A DNA stretch of 64,000 nt, taken from positions 279,619 through 343,618 of the forward strand of contig NZ_JBFMIA010000003.1 of NCBI RefSeq assembly GCF_040801915.1, given 5' to 3'. The DNA comes from Jeotgalibacillus marinus (GTDB lineage Bacteria; Bacillota; Bacilli; Bacillales; Jeotgalibacillaceae). The notes beneath the pieces were generated by a model. That model was given only the letters and a program-made list of their open reading frames with translations. It had not been told where the DNA came from and made no database searches. The position numbers were made by a program, and so were the translations under genes. Positions 63,000 to 64,000 of the stretch are shown here, one piece after another; the first letter of the stretch is position 1, and every line of letters starts with the position of its first letter.

Positions 63000-63030
63000 A
63001 ATGATCATTCCGTATAATGGAATGATCATT
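63000..63030. promoter_or_regulatory. Double palindromic operator upstream of the catabolic operon
   Basis: Two copies of AATGATCATT (63000-63009 and 63021-63030) are centred 21 bp apart, two helical turns. Together they form a perfect 12-bp inverted repeat (AATGATCATTCC...GGAATGATCATT) around GTATAAT. The half-sites AATGA/TCATT resemble FadR-like TetR boxes, but with no spacer. It lies 132 bases before the CoA-transferase A start, a suitable place for control of the whole operon by a regulator not encoded nearby, or by the IclR. Confidence 0.6.
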
Positions 63031-63296
63031 CTATTTATCTATTTTTCATTGTAATAGACACACTTTACAAACGCAACACAGTAATCTAAATTTTCTAAAT
63101 ATAAATTATTTTTGTGTTGAAATTGGAAGTCATTTCTAAAGGTAAAATAGATGAATAAATGCGCCTACAACTACAAGAAAAGAATGTTTCGTGAAAGATG
63201 CACACAACATGATTAATACTTTGATTCTGGGAATACGGTGTCGGTCCTATAGTGATACCTAACTTATTTTACGCTCTCTCGTACTACTAAAAAAGA

Positions 63297-63340
63297 TGTT
63301 AATTCTAATGACATTAGTATCTTGTACATTAGAATTAACA
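63297..63340 (-). terminator. Terminator downstream of the truncated resolvase
   Basis: A perfect 14-bp inverted repeat (TGTTAATTCTAATG/CATTAGAATTAACA) with a 16-nt loop. On the minus strand it is followed by TCTTTTTT. It is 37 bases past the resolvase stop, but could also be the end of a mobile element. Confidence 0.7.
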
Positions 63341-63377
63341 CCTTCGTTTAACTTAATTTATCACGTCTGTTGATCAG

Positions 63378-63818
63378 CTAGTTTTCACCAATTATACATA
63401 TAAAAGATGACCCGCTCCTAGTGGGTTTAAACATGGAGGCTTTTCCTTCTTGGACCCTTTCGATAATTATGTTTCGCTCTATTTCTGCTACAGCTAACAT
63501 CGTTTGTAAGAAGAATCGTCCCATCGTAGTATTCTCGGGCATCCCCACATTCAACACATGAACACGTACACCCTTATCAAATAGACCTTCAATCACTTGA
63601 ATGCCTTCTTGTACATTCCGTGCGAGTCGGTCCAATTTAGTGACGACTATGGTATCTTCTTCTTTTATTTCCTCTAGCAGCTGATTAAAAACAGGTCGAT
63701 CTGTTTTGATGCCCGTATATTTTTCTCGCATGATCAAATCACACGTTTCTTTTTCTAATTGATCCATTGGACACAACATTTTGGCGTGTGTACTTACTCT
63801 CGCATAACCAAATTTCAT
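63378..63818 (-). CDS. Truncated serine recombinase (resolvase/invertase family)
   Basis: A 146-residue protein. The catalytic domain is complete enough to show YARVST with the nucleophilic Ser9, the TKLDRLARN motif near 60-68, and the E-helix start AEIERNIIIERVQEGKA. After EGKA, about residue 125, the sequence turns unrelated, so the C-terminal helix-turn-helix DNA-binding domain is missing and site recognition would be lost. It is probably a remnant of a Tn3-type or plasmid resolvase at the edge of the catabolic island. Start ATG is preceded by a GGAGAAAAT-type element. Confidence 0.82.
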   Translation of the reverse strand: MKFGYARVSTHAKMLCPMDQLEKETCDLIMREKYTGIKTDRPVFNQLLEEIKEEDTIVVTKLDRLARNVQEGIQVIEGLFDKGVRVHVLNVGMPENTTMGRFFLQTMLAVAEIERNIIIERVQEGKASMFKPTRSGSSFICIIGEN

Positions 63819-63909
63819 CTATTTTCTCCATTCCACATCATGTACAATAGATATAAGATAAAGAATTTTTAAGAGTTTTCCTGAGGAGAAATTTTTTGGA
63901 GGTGAGTGG

Positions 63910-64000
63910 ATGGTTCTACAATCTTTTCCGTTTCCTATCGTGCAGGCACCGATGGGAGGTGGCGCATCAACCCCCGAACTTGCATCTGCCGTATCAAAAG
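63910..64000 (+). CDS. Nitronate monooxygenase family protein, N-terminal part
   Basis: The first 30 codons of a flavoprotein run off the right edge. The read is MVLQSFPFPIVQAPMGGGAS, matching the FMN-binding start (PI.QAPMGG) of nitronate monooxygenases. It has a strong GGAGGTGAG site 6 nt before the ATG. It is divergent from the resolvase, and a second member of the family is in the operon at 52.4 kb. Confidence 0.8.
   Translation, partial: MVLQSFPFPIVQAPMGGGASTPELASAVSK

Larger units (their letters stand above)
62869..63377. other. Gene-free region upstream of the catabolic operon
   Basis: About 510 bases hold the operon's ribosome binding site, a paired palindromic operator at 63000-63030 and the resolvase terminator at 63297-63340. 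The segment 63031-63290 shows nothing recognisable on either strand. Confidence 0.5.

Noticed and set aside
1..64000. tRNA, rRNA, CRISPR arrays and intact insertion sequences
   Set aside because: None was seen. No regularly spaced repeats, CCA-ended cloverleaf or transposase gene of full length is present.

Overview
The window is chromosomal DNA from a low-GC Gram-positive member of the Bacillaceae. The backbone genes and their order (typA-ylaF-suhB-yktB/yktA-speA-pdhABCD-ykyA-def-rpoY-rnjA-ktrC, and later ykuU, dapL-dapH, ccpC, ykuL/darB, ykuJ, fadH, ykuE, ykyB, cheV) closely follow the Bacillus subtilis ykt/pdh/yku segment. Strong AGGAGG-type ribosome binding sites, TTG and GTG starts and U-tract terminators fit this. 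No rRNA, tRNA or CRISPR array was seen.

Layout. 1-15 kb is housekeeping: a partial TypA GTPase, inositol monophosphatase, arginine decarboxylase, the four-gene pyruvate dehydrogenase operon, peptide deformylase, RNA polymerase epsilon, RNase J1 and a K+ channel RCK subunit. 15-22 kb holds a cytochrome bd oxidase (cydAB) behind a perfect Rex-type operator, a heterodimeric ABC exporter (yknUV type) and a peroxiredoxin. 22-36 kb is a myo-inositol catabolic cluster on the minus strand (iolX-like dehydrogenase, RbsABC-type importer, LacI-family regulator, iolG, iolC, iolA, iolD, iolE, iolB). At least three promoters in it carry the same LacI-type operator between -35 and -10. 36.8-39.3 kb is an AT-rich two-gene module on the plus strand: a Panacea-domain (DUF4065) antitoxin-like protein overlapping by 4 bp a 640-residue membrane protein that I do not recognise, behind a perfect 21-bp AT palindrome. 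The inositol cluster and this module together sit between dapL and ykuU, which are only two genes apart in B. subtilis.

39-50 kb returns to backbone: diaminopimelate (acetylase branch) genes, CcpC-like LysR regulator, an MFS exporter, the c-di-AMP receptor family DarB, YkuJ, a glutaredoxin-like protein, 2,4-dienoyl-CoA reductase, metallophosphoesterase YkuE, YkyB and CheV. 50-63 kb is a second accessory block, a catabolic operon for an unidentified carboxylic acid: TAXI-type TRAP uptake, CoA transferase, acyl-CoA dehydrogenase, enoyl-CoA hydratase, 3-hydroxyacyl-CoA dehydrogenase, thiolase, a thioesterase, a 2-hydroxyacid dehydrogenase, a nitronate-monooxygenase-like flavoprotein and a FabG-like reductase, with an IclR regulator. 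This operon is decaying: the CoA-transferase A gene has one in-frame TGA, the enoyl-CoA hydratase is multiply frameshifted, and an isopropylmalate/tartrate-dehydrogenase-type gene is reduced to fragments. A C-terminally truncated serine recombinase and the start of another nitronate-monooxygenase gene close the window.

The most novel candidate is the Panacea/membrane-protein pair at 36.8-39.3 kb, a possible toxin-antitoxin or phage-defence unit. The second is the partly broken TRAP/beta-oxidation operon, whose substrate is unknown.
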